A stretch of DNA of 44,878 nucleotides from VRUE01 sp035707825. Lineage in GTDB: Bacteria > Actinomycetota > Thermoleophilia > Solirubrobacterales > 70-9. Both the position numbers and the translations under genes were made by a program. Where the stretch lies: contig DASSTR010000058.1 in NCBI GenBank assembly GCA_035707825.1, positions 1-44,878 of the forward strand, given 5' to 3'. Below are positions 7,952-14,659 of the stretch, in pieces (within the stretch, counting starts at the first letter, position 1; every line of letters starts with the position of its first letter). Under the pieces are notes generated by a model, which saw nothing but the letters and a program-made list of their open reading frames with translations, was not told the DNA's origin and did no database searches.

Positions 7952-8809
7952 ATGGGGGAGGGGCTTGGGCTGCTGCCGATCCTGCTCGGCGCCGGCGCGG
8001 GGAGCTTGGCCGCCCTGGCGCTGCGCGAGGCGATCCTGGCCAGCCCGGCTGCCGTGGGATGGCTGCGGTTCGCCCTCGAGCCGCTGCTGCGAGCGGGGCG
8101 GGAGGGGTATGCGCCCTCGACCCCCGAGCGCCGCCGGCTGGCCGCCCTGGGCACCGCGGCGACGGTGGTCGGCGGCTGGTTCGTGGGTGGGGTCGCGGTG
8201 GCGCTGCCACTGGCGGTGGCCGGCCCGGCGCTGGCGGCCTGGGCGATCTCCAGCCGCCGCGCCCGCTACCGGGCCGCGGTCGAGCGAGCCCTGCCGGACG
8301 TGGCGATGGCGGTTGCGGATTCGCTCAGCGCCGGGCGCTCGCTGCGAGCCGCGCTGGCGGGCGCCGCAACCTCCCTCGACGGGCCCGCGACCGTCGAGCT
8401 CGCCCGCATCGGCGCCGAGCTGGCGCTCGGCTCCTCGACCGAGGCGACGGTGAGCGAGTGGCGGCGGCGGATGCGCTCGGCGCGCGTCGATGCCTTTGCC
8501 GCGGCGTTGCTCAGCCAGCGGCTTGCCGGCGGCGACCTCGCCGGCCTGCTGCGCCGCTTCGCCGCCGGCGCGGCCGAGCAGGATCGTGTCGCGGAGGACG
8601 CCAGGGCGGCGACGTCGCAAGCGCGCTTCACCGGCCTGCTGGTGGTCGCGATGCCGACCGGCGGCGCTCTCTTCGCGGAGCTGATCCAGCCGGGCTTCCT
8701 GACCGCGGTGCTCGGCTCGCCGGCCTCCGCGGTGCTGCTCGCCCTCGCCGCCGCCCTGCAGCTTGCCGGCTTCGTGGCGATCCGCCACTTCTCGAAGGTG
8801 CTCGATTGA
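7952..8809 (+). CDS. tadB: TadB-like inner-membrane platform protein
   Basis: A 285-residue T2SS F-domain protein with ATG at 7952, 3 bp after the ATPase stop. It has N-terminal membrane helices (about 5-25 and 70-100), a cytoplasmic F domain with LPDVAMAVADSLSAGRSLRAAL and a second conserved segment near VAEDARAATSQARFTGLLVV, and C-terminal membrane helices (about 225-275). In Tad systems TadB and TadC form the platform that couples the TadA motor to pilus subunits. Order and close spacing with TadA and TadC fit that role. What it assembles is unknown, as no pilin gene is in the window. Confidence 0.88.
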   Translation: MGEGLGLLPILLGAGAGSLAALALREAILASPAAVGWLRFALEPLLRAGREGYAPSTPERRRLAALGTAATVVGGWFVGGVAVALPLAVAGPALAAWAISSRRARYRAAVERALPDVAMAVADSLSAGRSLRAALAGAATSLDGPATVELARIGAELALGSSTEATVSEWRRRMRSARVDAFAAALLSQRLAGGDLAGLLRRFAAGAAEQDRVAEDARAATSQARFTGLLVVAMPTGGALFAELIQPGFLTAVLGSPASAVLLALAAALQLAGFVAIRHFSKVLD

Positions 8810-8819
8810 GGGCCGCGCG

Positions 8820-9527
8820 GTGAAGGTCATGCGGCGTCTCTCCGCGCGCCTCGGCCTGGTCGAGCGCCTGACCCGCGCCGGCGTCTCGCCGCAGATCACG
8901 CCGGAGGCGATCCTGATCGCGAAGCTGCTCTGCGCCGTCGCCGCCGGGTTCGCGGCGGCGCTGGCGGCTCCGGTGGCGCCGGGCCGGCTCTCGGTCCTGG
9001 TCGCGCTGGCGCTGCCGGCGGCGGGGTTCGTCGGCCCGGACGCACTGCTCGAGCGGCGGGCTCAGCGGCGCCATCGCCATCTGGTCGCGGCGCTACCGGA
9101 CGCGCTCGACCTCCTCGCCGTCAGTGCCGCCTCCGGCCGCGGCCCCGCCGCCGGGCTGGCCGAGATCGCGCGGGCCGGGCGCGGTCCGCTCGCGGACGAG
9201 ATGCGGATCGCCGCCGCCGAGCTCTCCTGCGGCCGTCCGCTCTCCGAGGCGCTGCAATCGCTGCGCGCCCGGGTCCCCGGTGGCGAGGCGGCCGCCCTCG
9301 TCGCCGCGATCGAGCGCTCTCGCCAGCTTGGCTCGCCGCTGGCCGAGCAGCTGCGCCGTCAGGCCACGGAGCTGCGCCGCGATCAGCACCGCCTCGTCGA
9401 GGAACGCGCCGCCCGCGCCGCGCCGAAGATCCAGCTCGTCGTCGCACTCGTCCTCGTGCCCTCGGTCCTGCTGATGATCGCCGCCGCCCTGATCGCCAAC
9501 GCCGACACCCTGCTGGGCGGCTTCTAG
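8820..9527 (+). CDS. tadC: TadC-like inner-membrane platform protein
   Basis: A 235-residue T2SS F-domain protein. I chose GTG 8820 because a GAGGG purine stretch lies just upstream and an earlier ATG at 8763 would overlap tadB by 47 bp; ATG 8829 is also possible. Membrane segments lie at about 35-75 and 205-230. The F domain carries LPDALDLLAVSAASGRGPAA and, later, SRQLGSPLAEQLRRQATELR, hallmarks of TadC. It pairs with TadB under the TadA motor. The gene ends the locus; 50 bp separate it from a convergent membrane-protein gene. Confidence 0.88.
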   Translation: MKVMRRLSARLGLVERLTRAGVSPQITPEAILIAKLLCAVAAGFAAALAAPVAPGRLSVLVALALPAAGFVGPDALLERRAQRRHRHLVAALPDALDLLAVSAASGRGPAAGLAEIARAGRGPLADEMRIAAAELSCGRPLSEALQSLRARVPGGEAAALVAAIERSRQLGSPLAEQLRRQATELRRDQHRLVEERAARAAPKIQLVVALVLVPSVLLMIAAALIANADTLLGGF

Positions 9528-9552
9528 CGGTCCGAATCGAGAGCAGCGGATT

Positions 9553-9572
9553 CCCGTCGCCCAAGGCGCGGG
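9553..9572. terminator. Possible bidirectional terminator between convergent genes
   Basis: CCCG(T)CGCC-CAA-GGCGCGGG forms an 8-bp stem with one bulge in the 50-bp gap between tadC (+) and the minus-strand membrane protein. There is no U-run, so Rho-independent termination is uncertain. Confidence 0.3.
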
Positions 9573-9577
9573 GCTTC

Positions 9578-10408
9578 CTACTCGCCTGCCTCCTCGCGCA
9601 GGCGGGCGGCGACGGCGGCGGTGGCGGCGCGGACCAGGTCGAGGTCGGCGGCCGACTCCTTGTGGCCGCTGACGTAGCAGCAGAGGGACCCGTCGACCAG
9701 CTCGAAGGCGAACTTCTTTGGCGCCTCGTCCGTGAGCCAGACGATGAAGGTGGGGGAGAAGAGCTGCCGCAGCCAGTTGGCGTCCTGTCCCTCGCGGGAG
9801 AAGATCTCGTATCTCTCGTCGAGCGCCTCGCTCTCCAGCTTGACCCGCTCTTTGGAGCCGCGGAAGGCGTCCTCGAACTTCTCCAGCGAGCGAAGGCCGA
9901 ACTTTCGCTGGCAGTAGAGCTCCGGCGCTCGCGCGGCGCACTCCGGCACCTCGACCAGCCCAACGGTGTAGCGGTAGTAGTTCGTCTGGCGGTTTCCCTC
10001 GCTGTCGGTCGTCTCGTCCTCATACGTATAGAGAGCGAGGACGCCCTCGACCCCGTCGGCGAGCGTTCCCGAGAGGGTGCGCTCGGCATAGCGGTCGTCG
10101 CCCTTCCGCAGCAGCGGCGTCACCGGAGGCAGTGGGCCGCGGCCCGCCAGCGCCAACGCGTTCTGTGCGGCGTAGGCGGCGAAGAAGGCGTCCGCGGCCC
10201 TGGAGTCTGCGATCGCGAAGACGATCACGACGCCGAGCAGGAAGACGGCCACCGCGGCGGCGAGACCGATCAGGGGACCCACCAGGGCGGCGCCGGCGAT
10301 GCCAGCGGCAAGGACCGCCACGGCGATCGCGATCCAGGTGAACGGCTTGCCCATCAGGCGCCGGAAGTGGAAGCCGCGCAGGTCGTTGGCGTCGTCCGGG
10401 GCGTTCAT
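9578..10408 (-). CDS. Membrane protein of unknown function with two N-terminal helices
   Basis: A 276-residue protein with ATG at 10408, divergent from mraZ. Residues about 22-45 and 46-68 form two adjacent membrane helices (TWIAIAVAVLAAGIAGAALV, then LIGLAAAVAVFLLGVVIVFA). A soluble cytoplasmic C-terminal domain of about 200 residues contains YTYEDETTDSEGNRQTNYYR and SPTFIVWLTDEAPKKFAFEL. The layout (two helices, then a beta-rich domain with ALYTYEDETTDS) resembles DUF3137-like proteins, but I cannot assign it with certainty. It shares the 191-bp divergent region with mraZ. Confidence 0.65.
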   Translation of the reverse strand: MNAPDDANDLRGFHFRRLMGKPFTWIAIAVAVLAAGIAGAALVGPLIGLAAAVAVFLLGVVIVFAIADSRAADAFFAAYAAQNALALAGRGPLPPVTPLLRKGDDRYAERTLSGTLADGVEGVLALYTYEDETTDSEGNRQTNYYRYTVGLVEVPECAARAPELYCQRKFGLRSLEKFEDAFRGSKERVKLESEALDERYEIFSREGQDANWLRQLFSPTFIVWLTDEAPKKFAFELVDGSLCCYVSGHKESAADLDLVRAATAAVAARLREEAGE

Positions 10409-10460
10409 CGCATCGAATCTAGTCCATGCAATGTGGGTTGCGAAAACGGCCTTGTAGGAG

Positions 10461-10500
10461 ATCGTGTTGCAAAGTGGGAGAAAGTGGGGTACTGTGCCGC
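10461..10500 (+). promoter_or_regulatory. mraZ promoter with phased MraZ boxes
   Basis: A -35 TTGCAA (10467-10472) and a -10 TACTGT (10490-10495) are separated by exactly 17 nt. Four 10-bp units in phase overlap them: ATCGTGTTGC, AAAGTGGGAG, AAAGTGGGGT, ACTGTGCCGC, each with GTG at positions 4-6. The two central units match the published MraZ-binding consensus forms (AAAGTGKNNN tandem boxes; TGGGN with 5-nt spacers), and they fill the -35/-10 spacer. This fits autorepression of the dcw cluster by MraZ. A further TGGGT occurs at 10434-10438. Confidence 0.8.
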
Positions 10501-10514
10501 TCGAGTTGAAGCCC

Positions 10515-10569
10515 AGGACCGGGGTGGTGAGGTTCCTCCCACCTCATCACTCCGGTCCTTAACTCTTTT
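10515..10569 (+). promoter_or_regulatory. Long hairpin in the mraZ leader, possible attenuator
   Basis: Arms at 10515-10533 and 10541-10559 pair over 19 bp (17 Watson-Crick, 2 G-U) with a 7-nt loop TCCTCCC. The stem is followed by TAACTCTTTTC, a weak U-rich tract. It lies about 13 nt after the predicted transcription start and 40 nt before the mraZ ATG. Its shape is that of an intrinsic terminator or attenuator controlling entry into the dcw operon; an mRNA-stabilising 5' hairpin is the alternative. Confidence 0.6.
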
Positions 10570-10599
10570 CCAGGCGACCGCAGAAAGGAACTCGCGGGG

Positions 10600-11043
10600 A
10601 TGGCATTTCGGGGTCTCTACGAGCACAGCCTCGACTCCAAGGATCGCCTCACCGTTCCGTCTCGCTTCCGCGCGGCGCTTGCTGACGGCGTGGTTCTCTC
10701 CAAAGGCTTCGACCCCTGCGTCTGGGTGCACACGACCGAGGAGTTCGAGCGCCTCTCCGATCGCTTCCTCGCTCCCCACAGCCCTTTCGGCGGCGACGCC
10801 CGCCGCCTGCGCCGCCGCTTCCACGGCGGCTCCTTCGACGACACGCTCGACTCGGCGGGCCGCATCCGCGTCCCCAAGCCGCTGATCGAGCATGCCGCCC
10901 TCGCCGGGCCCTGCGTGGTCATCGGCGCCGGCGAGTACCTGGAGATCTGGAACGCCGACGCCTGGGCCAAGCAGGAGGAGGAGCTCGACGCCACGGCCCC
11001 CGAAATCGCCGAGGGGCTTGCCGCCGGCGGAGGCTCCGAGTGA
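10600..11043 (+). CDS. mraZ: MraZ transcriptional regulator
   Basis: A 147-residue protein of the usual MraZ length with two AbrB-like (SpoVT/MraZ) repeats. Each carries the DxxxR motif: DSKDRLTVPSRFR near residue 11 and DSAGRIRVPKPL near residue 84. MraZ forms a ring-like oligomer that binds repeated GTGG boxes upstream of its own operon and represses it. Such boxes are visible in this promoter at 10461-10500. The ATG at 10600 has AAAGGAA 9 nt upstream. It is the first gene of the dcw cluster and is followed closely by rsmH, the usual arrangement. Confidence 0.96.
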   Translation: MAFRGLYEHSLDSKDRLTVPSRFRAALADGVVLSKGFDPCVWVHTTEEFERLSDRFLAPHSPFGGDARRLRRRFHGGSFDDTLDSAGRIRVPKPLIEHAALAGPCVVIGAGEYLEIWNADAWAKQEEELDATAPEIAEGLAAGGGSE

Positions 11044-11131
11044 GATGCGCGCCTACCTCGACCGAGCTCCCATGCCTGACGCCCAGTGGCCGCCGCCTCG
11101 CCGAGCCGTGAACGGCGCAACCCTTCTGGAT

Positions 11132-12079
11132 ATGACCAGCGAGCATCAACCCGTCCTCGCCGCCGAGCTGGCCCAGTTGCTGTCGCCGCAGCCGGGACAG
11201 ACGGCGGTCGACTGCACCTTCGGAGGGGGCGGCCATGCCCGCCTGATCGCCGCCGCGATCGGGCAGTCGGGCACCCTGATCTGCATCGATCGGGACCCCG
11301 CCGCGGAGGCCCGTTTCGACGAGTTCGCAGCCGAAGTTCCCTGCCAGACGAGATTTATGGGAGTCGACTACGCGGAAGGGCTTCGCACCCTGCGCGGCGA
11401 AGGCATCCACCCAGAGATGGTCTACATGGACCTTGGAATGTCCTCGATGCAGGTAGATGCCTGGGAGCGGGGCTTCTCCTATTCCTACGAGGCGCCCCTC
11501 GACATGAGGATGGATACCCGGCAGGAGTTCAACGCGGCGGACCTGCTCAACGAGTGGCCCGAGTCGCGGATCGCCCAGGCCCTGCGCCGCTTCGGCGAGG
11601 AGCGCTATGCGGGCGGGATCGCCCGCGAGATCGTCCGGCGCCGGCCACTGAGCACGACCTCCGACCTCGTCGCCGCGGTCAAGGCCGGGATTCCGGCCTC
11701 CGCTCGCTTCGGCGGTGGGCATCCGGCCAAGCGCACCTTCCAGGCGATCCGCATCGCCGTCAACGGTGAGCTGGACTCGCTCGACGACGCCCTGCCGACG
11801 GCCTGGGGCTTACTGCCCGTCGGCGGCCGCCTGGCGGCGCTCTCCTTTCACTCGCTGGAGGATCGTCGCGTCAAGCGCTTCCTCGCCGCCCGGGCGCGCG
11901 GCTGCATCTGCCCGCCCGAGTTTCCCGTCTGCGCCTGTGGCCGCGAGCCCGAGGCCGAGCTCCTCACCCGCCGGGCGATCGCTCCCTCTCCCGATGAGAT
12001 GGCCGAGAACCCGCGCTCGAAATCCGCCCACCTGCGCGGCGCCGTCAAGGTCGCCATGGACGCCGGGGGAGTGGCCTGA
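11132..12079 (+). CDS. rsmH: 16S rRNA (cytosine(1402)-N4)-methyltransferase RsmH (MraW)
   Basis: About 315 residues from ATG 11132. RsmH methylates N4 of C1402 in the ribosomal P site using S-adenosylmethionine. The start MTSEHQPVLAAEL matches the family beginning (HxPVLxxE). The SAM-binding loop is DCTFGGGGHA, followed by ICIDRDPAA, a YMDLGMSSMQVD motif, and the C-terminal LSFHSLEDRRVKRFL, all classic for RsmH. Longer in-frame starts exist at ATG 11045, two bases after mraZ, and GTG 11108. The family N-terminus favours 11132, though none has a clear ribosome site. The stop overlaps the ftsL start (TGATG). Confidence 0.95.
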   Translation: MTSEHQPVLAAELAQLLSPQPGQTAVDCTFGGGGHARLIAAAIGQSGTLICIDRDPAAEARFDEFAAEVPCQTRFMGVDYAEGLRTLRGEGIHPEMVYMDLGMSSMQVDAWERGFSYSYEAPLDMRMDTRQEFNAADLLNEWPESRIAQALRRFGEERYAGGIAREIVRRRPLSTTSDLVAAVKAGIPASARFGGGHPAKRTFQAIRIAVNGELDSLDDALPTAWGLLPVGGRLAALSFHSLEDRRVKRFLAARARGCICPPEFPVCACGREPEAELLTRRAIAPSPDEMAENPRSKSAHLRGAVKVAMDAGGVA

Positions 12080-12741
12080 TGGCCGCCGCGGCGACTGCAA
12101 GGCGAGCAGCCGCCGTGCAGCCGGCGCCGGCCGCGCCGCCGCGCCGCAAGACGTCCCCATCTCGCAAAGCCGCCCCGGCCCGGAAGGCGGCCGGTAGCGC
12201 CGCTCCCGCGCGAAAGTCGAGAGCTGCTGCCCCGGCGCGAAAGTCGAGAGCCGCTGCCCCGGCGCGAAAGTCGAGAGCCGCTGCCGCGGCCCCGGCGCGG
12301 AAGGTGTCGCCGACCCGCCGACCCGCTCGGCGGACACCGGCCCGGCGGCCCGGTGGGCAGCTGATCCCGATCGCCGTCGGCACCGCCACGGCGGTGCGGC
12401 ATCTGCCCGATTCCAATCTCATGGTGAGGATGACGCGGGGGCGCACCTGGATCGCCGTGCTGGGCCTGCTGCTGGCCGGGATCGTCGCCCTCAACGTGGT
12501 GACCCTCAGCCTCGCCGCCTCGGCCGGCCAGATCGACCGCAACATCCAAGCCCTCGACCAGGAGAACTCGATCCTGCGAAGCCGCGACGCCCAGCGCTCG
12601 GCGGTTGCGCGCGTCCGCCACGATGCCGCGGCCCTCGGCCTCACGGTCCCGACCAGCGATCAGGTCACCTTCGTCGAAACGAGCCCCGACGACGTCGCCA
12701 CCGCAGCGCAGCGCCTCGCCGCGGCGGGCACGGGCTACTAG
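12079..12741 (+). CDS. ftsL: FtsL/DivIC-like division protein with a long basic N-terminal tail
   Basis: A 220-residue bitopic protein. Residues 1-95 are an Ala/Pro/Arg/Lys-rich tail built partly from three 9-residue repeats (APARKSRAA), encoded by 27-bp DNA repeats. A membrane helix (about 121-143, IAVLGLLLAGIVALNVVTLS) is followed by a short coiled-coil-like stretch (IDRNIQALDQENSILRSRDA) and an extracytoplasmic end. Position between rsmH and ftsI and the helix/coiled-coil layout identify it as the FtsL slot of the divisome, bridging FtsQ and FtsB with FtsW and FtsI. Sequence conservation in FtsL is low, so assignment rests on layout and position. The tail resembles histone-H1-like or PAKKA tails and would be cytoplasmic. 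Confidence 0.82.
   Translation: MAAAATARRAAAVQPAPAAPPRRKTSPSRKAAPARKAAGSAAPARKSRAAAPARKSRAAAPARKSRAAAAAPARKVSPTRRPARRTPARRPGGQLIPIAVGTATAVRHLPDSNLMVRMTRGRTWIAVLGLLLAGIVALNVVTLSLAASAGQIDRNIQALDQENSILRSRDAQRSAVARVRHDAAALGLTVPTSDQVTFVETSPDDVATAAQRLAAAGTGY
12205..12284 (+). repeat. Three tandem 27-bp repeats in ftsL
   Basis: GCGCGAAAGTCGAGAGC begins copies at 12208, 12235 and 12262, nearly identical at the DNA level and in frame. They add nine residues each (APARKSRAA) to the basic tail. The near identity, including synonymous positions, suggests recent slippage expansion. Confidence 0.9.
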
Positions 12742-12756
12742 CCGGCGGGTCAGGCG

Positions 12757-14409
12757 ATGCGAACCGTCGAGCGAAGGATCGGCCTCCTCTTCGCCGGCTT
12801 TCTCCTCGGCTTCGTGATGATCGTCGGCCGGGCCATGTGGCTGCAGGGCGTGCAGGGAGCCGAGCTGGCCTCGGAGGCGTCCTACCAGCAGACCGACGTG
12901 ATCACCGTCCCCGGTCTGCGCGGCAGCGTGCTCGACCGTCATGGCAACGCCCTGGCCTCCTCGGAGGACGCGGCGACGATCTTCGCCACGCCCTACCAGG
13001 TCAAAGATCCCGAGCGCACAGCCGGCAAACTGGCCTCGATCCTGGGCAAGGAAAAGGACGAAGTGCTGGAAAGCCTGACCGTGGACTCCGGCTTCTCCTA
13101 CGTGGCCAAAAAAGTCGACACCCCGACGGCGGCGCGGATCGCGCGCCTCGAACTGCCGGGAATCGGCCAGCAGCCAGACAGCAGGCGCTCCTATCCCCAG
13201 GGCCCGCTGGCGGCGCAGGTGATCGGCGCCGTGGGCAGCGAAAACGAGGGCCTGAACGGCTTGGAGGCGGGTGAGGAAGACGTGCTCCGCGGCGCCGACG
13301 GAGAACGGCGGGTCGTCAACGACGCGCTGGGCGAACCGATCCGGCTCGAAACCGTCAACGCCGCCAGCGACGGGGAAAGCATCCAGCTGACACTGGACCC
13401 GGCGATCGAGGCCGAAACCGAGCGGGCGCTTGCCCGGGTGGGTGAAACCTATGCCCCGAAGGGGGCGACGGCGATCGTCATGGATCCGCAGAACTCCCAG
13501 ATCCTGGCGATGGCCAACTGGCCTCCCTTCGACCCCAATGACCTCGAAGACGCCAGTCCCGAAGACATGATGAACCGCGCTACAGGGTTCAACTATGAGC
13601 CTGGGTCCACCTTCAAGGCGTTCACGGTCGCGGCGGCGTTGGAGGAAAAAGTCGTCAGCCCGACTTCCTCGTTCACCCTGGAACCGACGATTCAGGTTGC
13701 CGATCGGGTGATCGAAGAATCGCATGCGCGCGGCACCGAAACACTCTCTGTGGGGGAAATCCTCGCCCACTCCTCGAACGTGGGCGCCGTCACGATCGGC
13801 CTGCAGCTGGGAAGCGAACGCTTCAGCCGCTGGATCAACCGCTTCGGATTCGGTAGGCCGACGGGCGTCCAGTTCCCCGGCGAGGAGCAGGGGCTGGTCC
13901 CTTCGCTGGACGAATACTCGGGCTCTTCGATGGGGAACCTGCCGATCGGCCAGGGCCTCTCGGTCACCCCGATGCAGATGATGGCCGGCTACGCGGCGAT
14001 CGCCAACGGCGGGATGCTGCGGCGGCCGCAGCTGATCGAGAAGGTCGGGGACGAACCGGTCGAGGAGCCGCCCGGCCACCGCGTCATCAGCAGCCAGGTG
14101 GCCGCCGAGATTCGCGAAATGCTGGAGGGGGTGCTCGCACCGGGCGGTACGGCCTCCGAGGTCAGCGTCCCCGGCTACACGCTGGCGGGGAAGACCGGAA
14201 CCGCGCAGGTGGCCGAAGACGGCGCCTACTCGGAGACTAAGTTCGTCGCCTCGTTCATGGGCTTCGCGCCGGCGCAGAATCCGCGCCTGCTGGCCGCCGT
14301 GATCGTCGATCAGCCGCAGGGGGACATCTACGGCGGCTCGGTCGCCGCGCCAGCCTTCGGCGAAATAGCCGAATTCGCCCTCGGCTACCTGGGCGTCCCG
14401 CCCGAATAA
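12757..14409 (+). CDS. ftsI: FtsI/PBP3 septal peptidoglycan transpeptidase
   Basis: A 550-residue class B penicillin-binding protein. It has an N-terminal membrane anchor (about 8-28), a dimerisation/pedestal domain (from GLRGSVLDRHGNALASS to about residue 230) and a transpeptidase domain. All active-site motifs are intact: SxxK as STFK (near residue 284), SxN as SSN (near 338), and KTG in LAGKTGTAQ (near 478). It cross-links peptidoglycan at the septum with FtsW. No C-terminal PASTA repeats follow. It lies 15 bp after ftsL in the same operon. A 250-bp gap with a large inverted repeat follows before murE. Confidence 0.95.
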   Translation: MRTVERRIGLLFAGFLLGFVMIVGRAMWLQGVQGAELASEASYQQTDVITVPGLRGSVLDRHGNALASSEDAATIFATPYQVKDPERTAGKLASILGKEKDEVLESLTVDSGFSYVAKKVDTPTAARIARLELPGIGQQPDSRRSYPQGPLAAQVIGAVGSENEGLNGLEAGEEDVLRGADGERRVVNDALGEPIRLETVNAASDGESIQLTLDPAIEAETERALARVGETYAPKGATAIVMDPQNSQILAMANWPPFDPNDLEDASPEDMMNRATGFNYEPGSTFKAFTVAAALEEKVVSPTSSFTLEPTIQVADRVIEESHARGTETLSVGEILAHSSNVGAVTIGLQLGSERFSRWINRFGFGRPTGVQFPGEEQGLVPSLDEYSGSSMGNLPIGQGLSVTPMQMMAGYAAIANGGMLRRPQLIEKVGDEPVEEPPGHRVISSQVAAEIREMLEGVLAPGGTASEVSVPGYTLAGKTGTAQVAEDGAYSETKFVASFMGFAPAQNPRLLAAVIVDQPQGDIYGGSVAAPAFGEIAEFALGYLGVPPE

Positions 14410-14421
14410 CCCCCACTCAGC

Positions 14422-14502
14422 AGCCGCCAAGCCGCCCCAATCGGCACCGATCACGCCCCGGGCCGAGCAGTCCAATCAGCCCCCAAGCCCGCCCCAATCA
14501 GC
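14422..14502 (+). repeat. Pair of imperfect 25-bp direct repeats after ftsI
   Basis: The unit AGCC-N2-CAAGCC-GCCCCAATC occurs at 14422-14445 and 14478-14502, differing by a few bases, 56 bp apart. It is non-coding and C-rich. I see no function. Confidence 0.5.
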
Positions 14503-14524
14503 TGTTCGCCGACGACGGTCTGGG

Positions 14525-14625
14525 TCTTCGGCCCCGGGACAATGCTCTGGGCGGGCGGATACTCAAAGCACCGGACTTATTAGTCCGGTGCTTGTCCGAC
14601 CAGGGCATTGTCCCGGGGCCGAAGA
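14525..14625 (+). ncRNA. Nested-hairpin element, copy 1
   Basis: The outer arms 14525-14550 and 14600-14625 pair over 26 bp with one G-U in the plus-strand RNA. The inner arms 14566-14577 and 14582-14593 pair perfectly over 12 bp with loop TATT. The left internal spacer carries GGCGGATACTCA and the right spacer is GTCCGA. The same layout and core are found at 40945-41045 on the other strand with different stem sequences. It sits between ftsI and murE, ending 34 nt before the murE start. It may be a structured RNA or a dispersed palindromic element; a terminator or attenuator role is possible. Confidence 0.65.
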
Positions 14626-14659
14626 TCGAAACGCCGGAGGCGACTCCTAGAATCGGCCC

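Noticed and set aside
5882..8899. Long open frame of about 1000 codons on the minus strand opposite the kinase and Tad genes
   Set aside because: It is antisense to several well-supported genes with intact motifs, is Arg/Gly/Pro/His-rich without domains, and is what GC-rich codon bias produces on the opposite strand.
11848..14475. Open frame of about 875 codons on the minus strand opposite rsmH, ftsL and ftsI
   Set aside because: It shadows real genes, and its translation is low-complexity with no recognisable domain.
14410..14659. Transposon remnant at the ftsI-murE gap
   Set aside because: Long inverted repeats suggested it, but there is no transposase fragment and no clear target-site duplication, and the second copy has different arm sequences, so a structured element is more likely.
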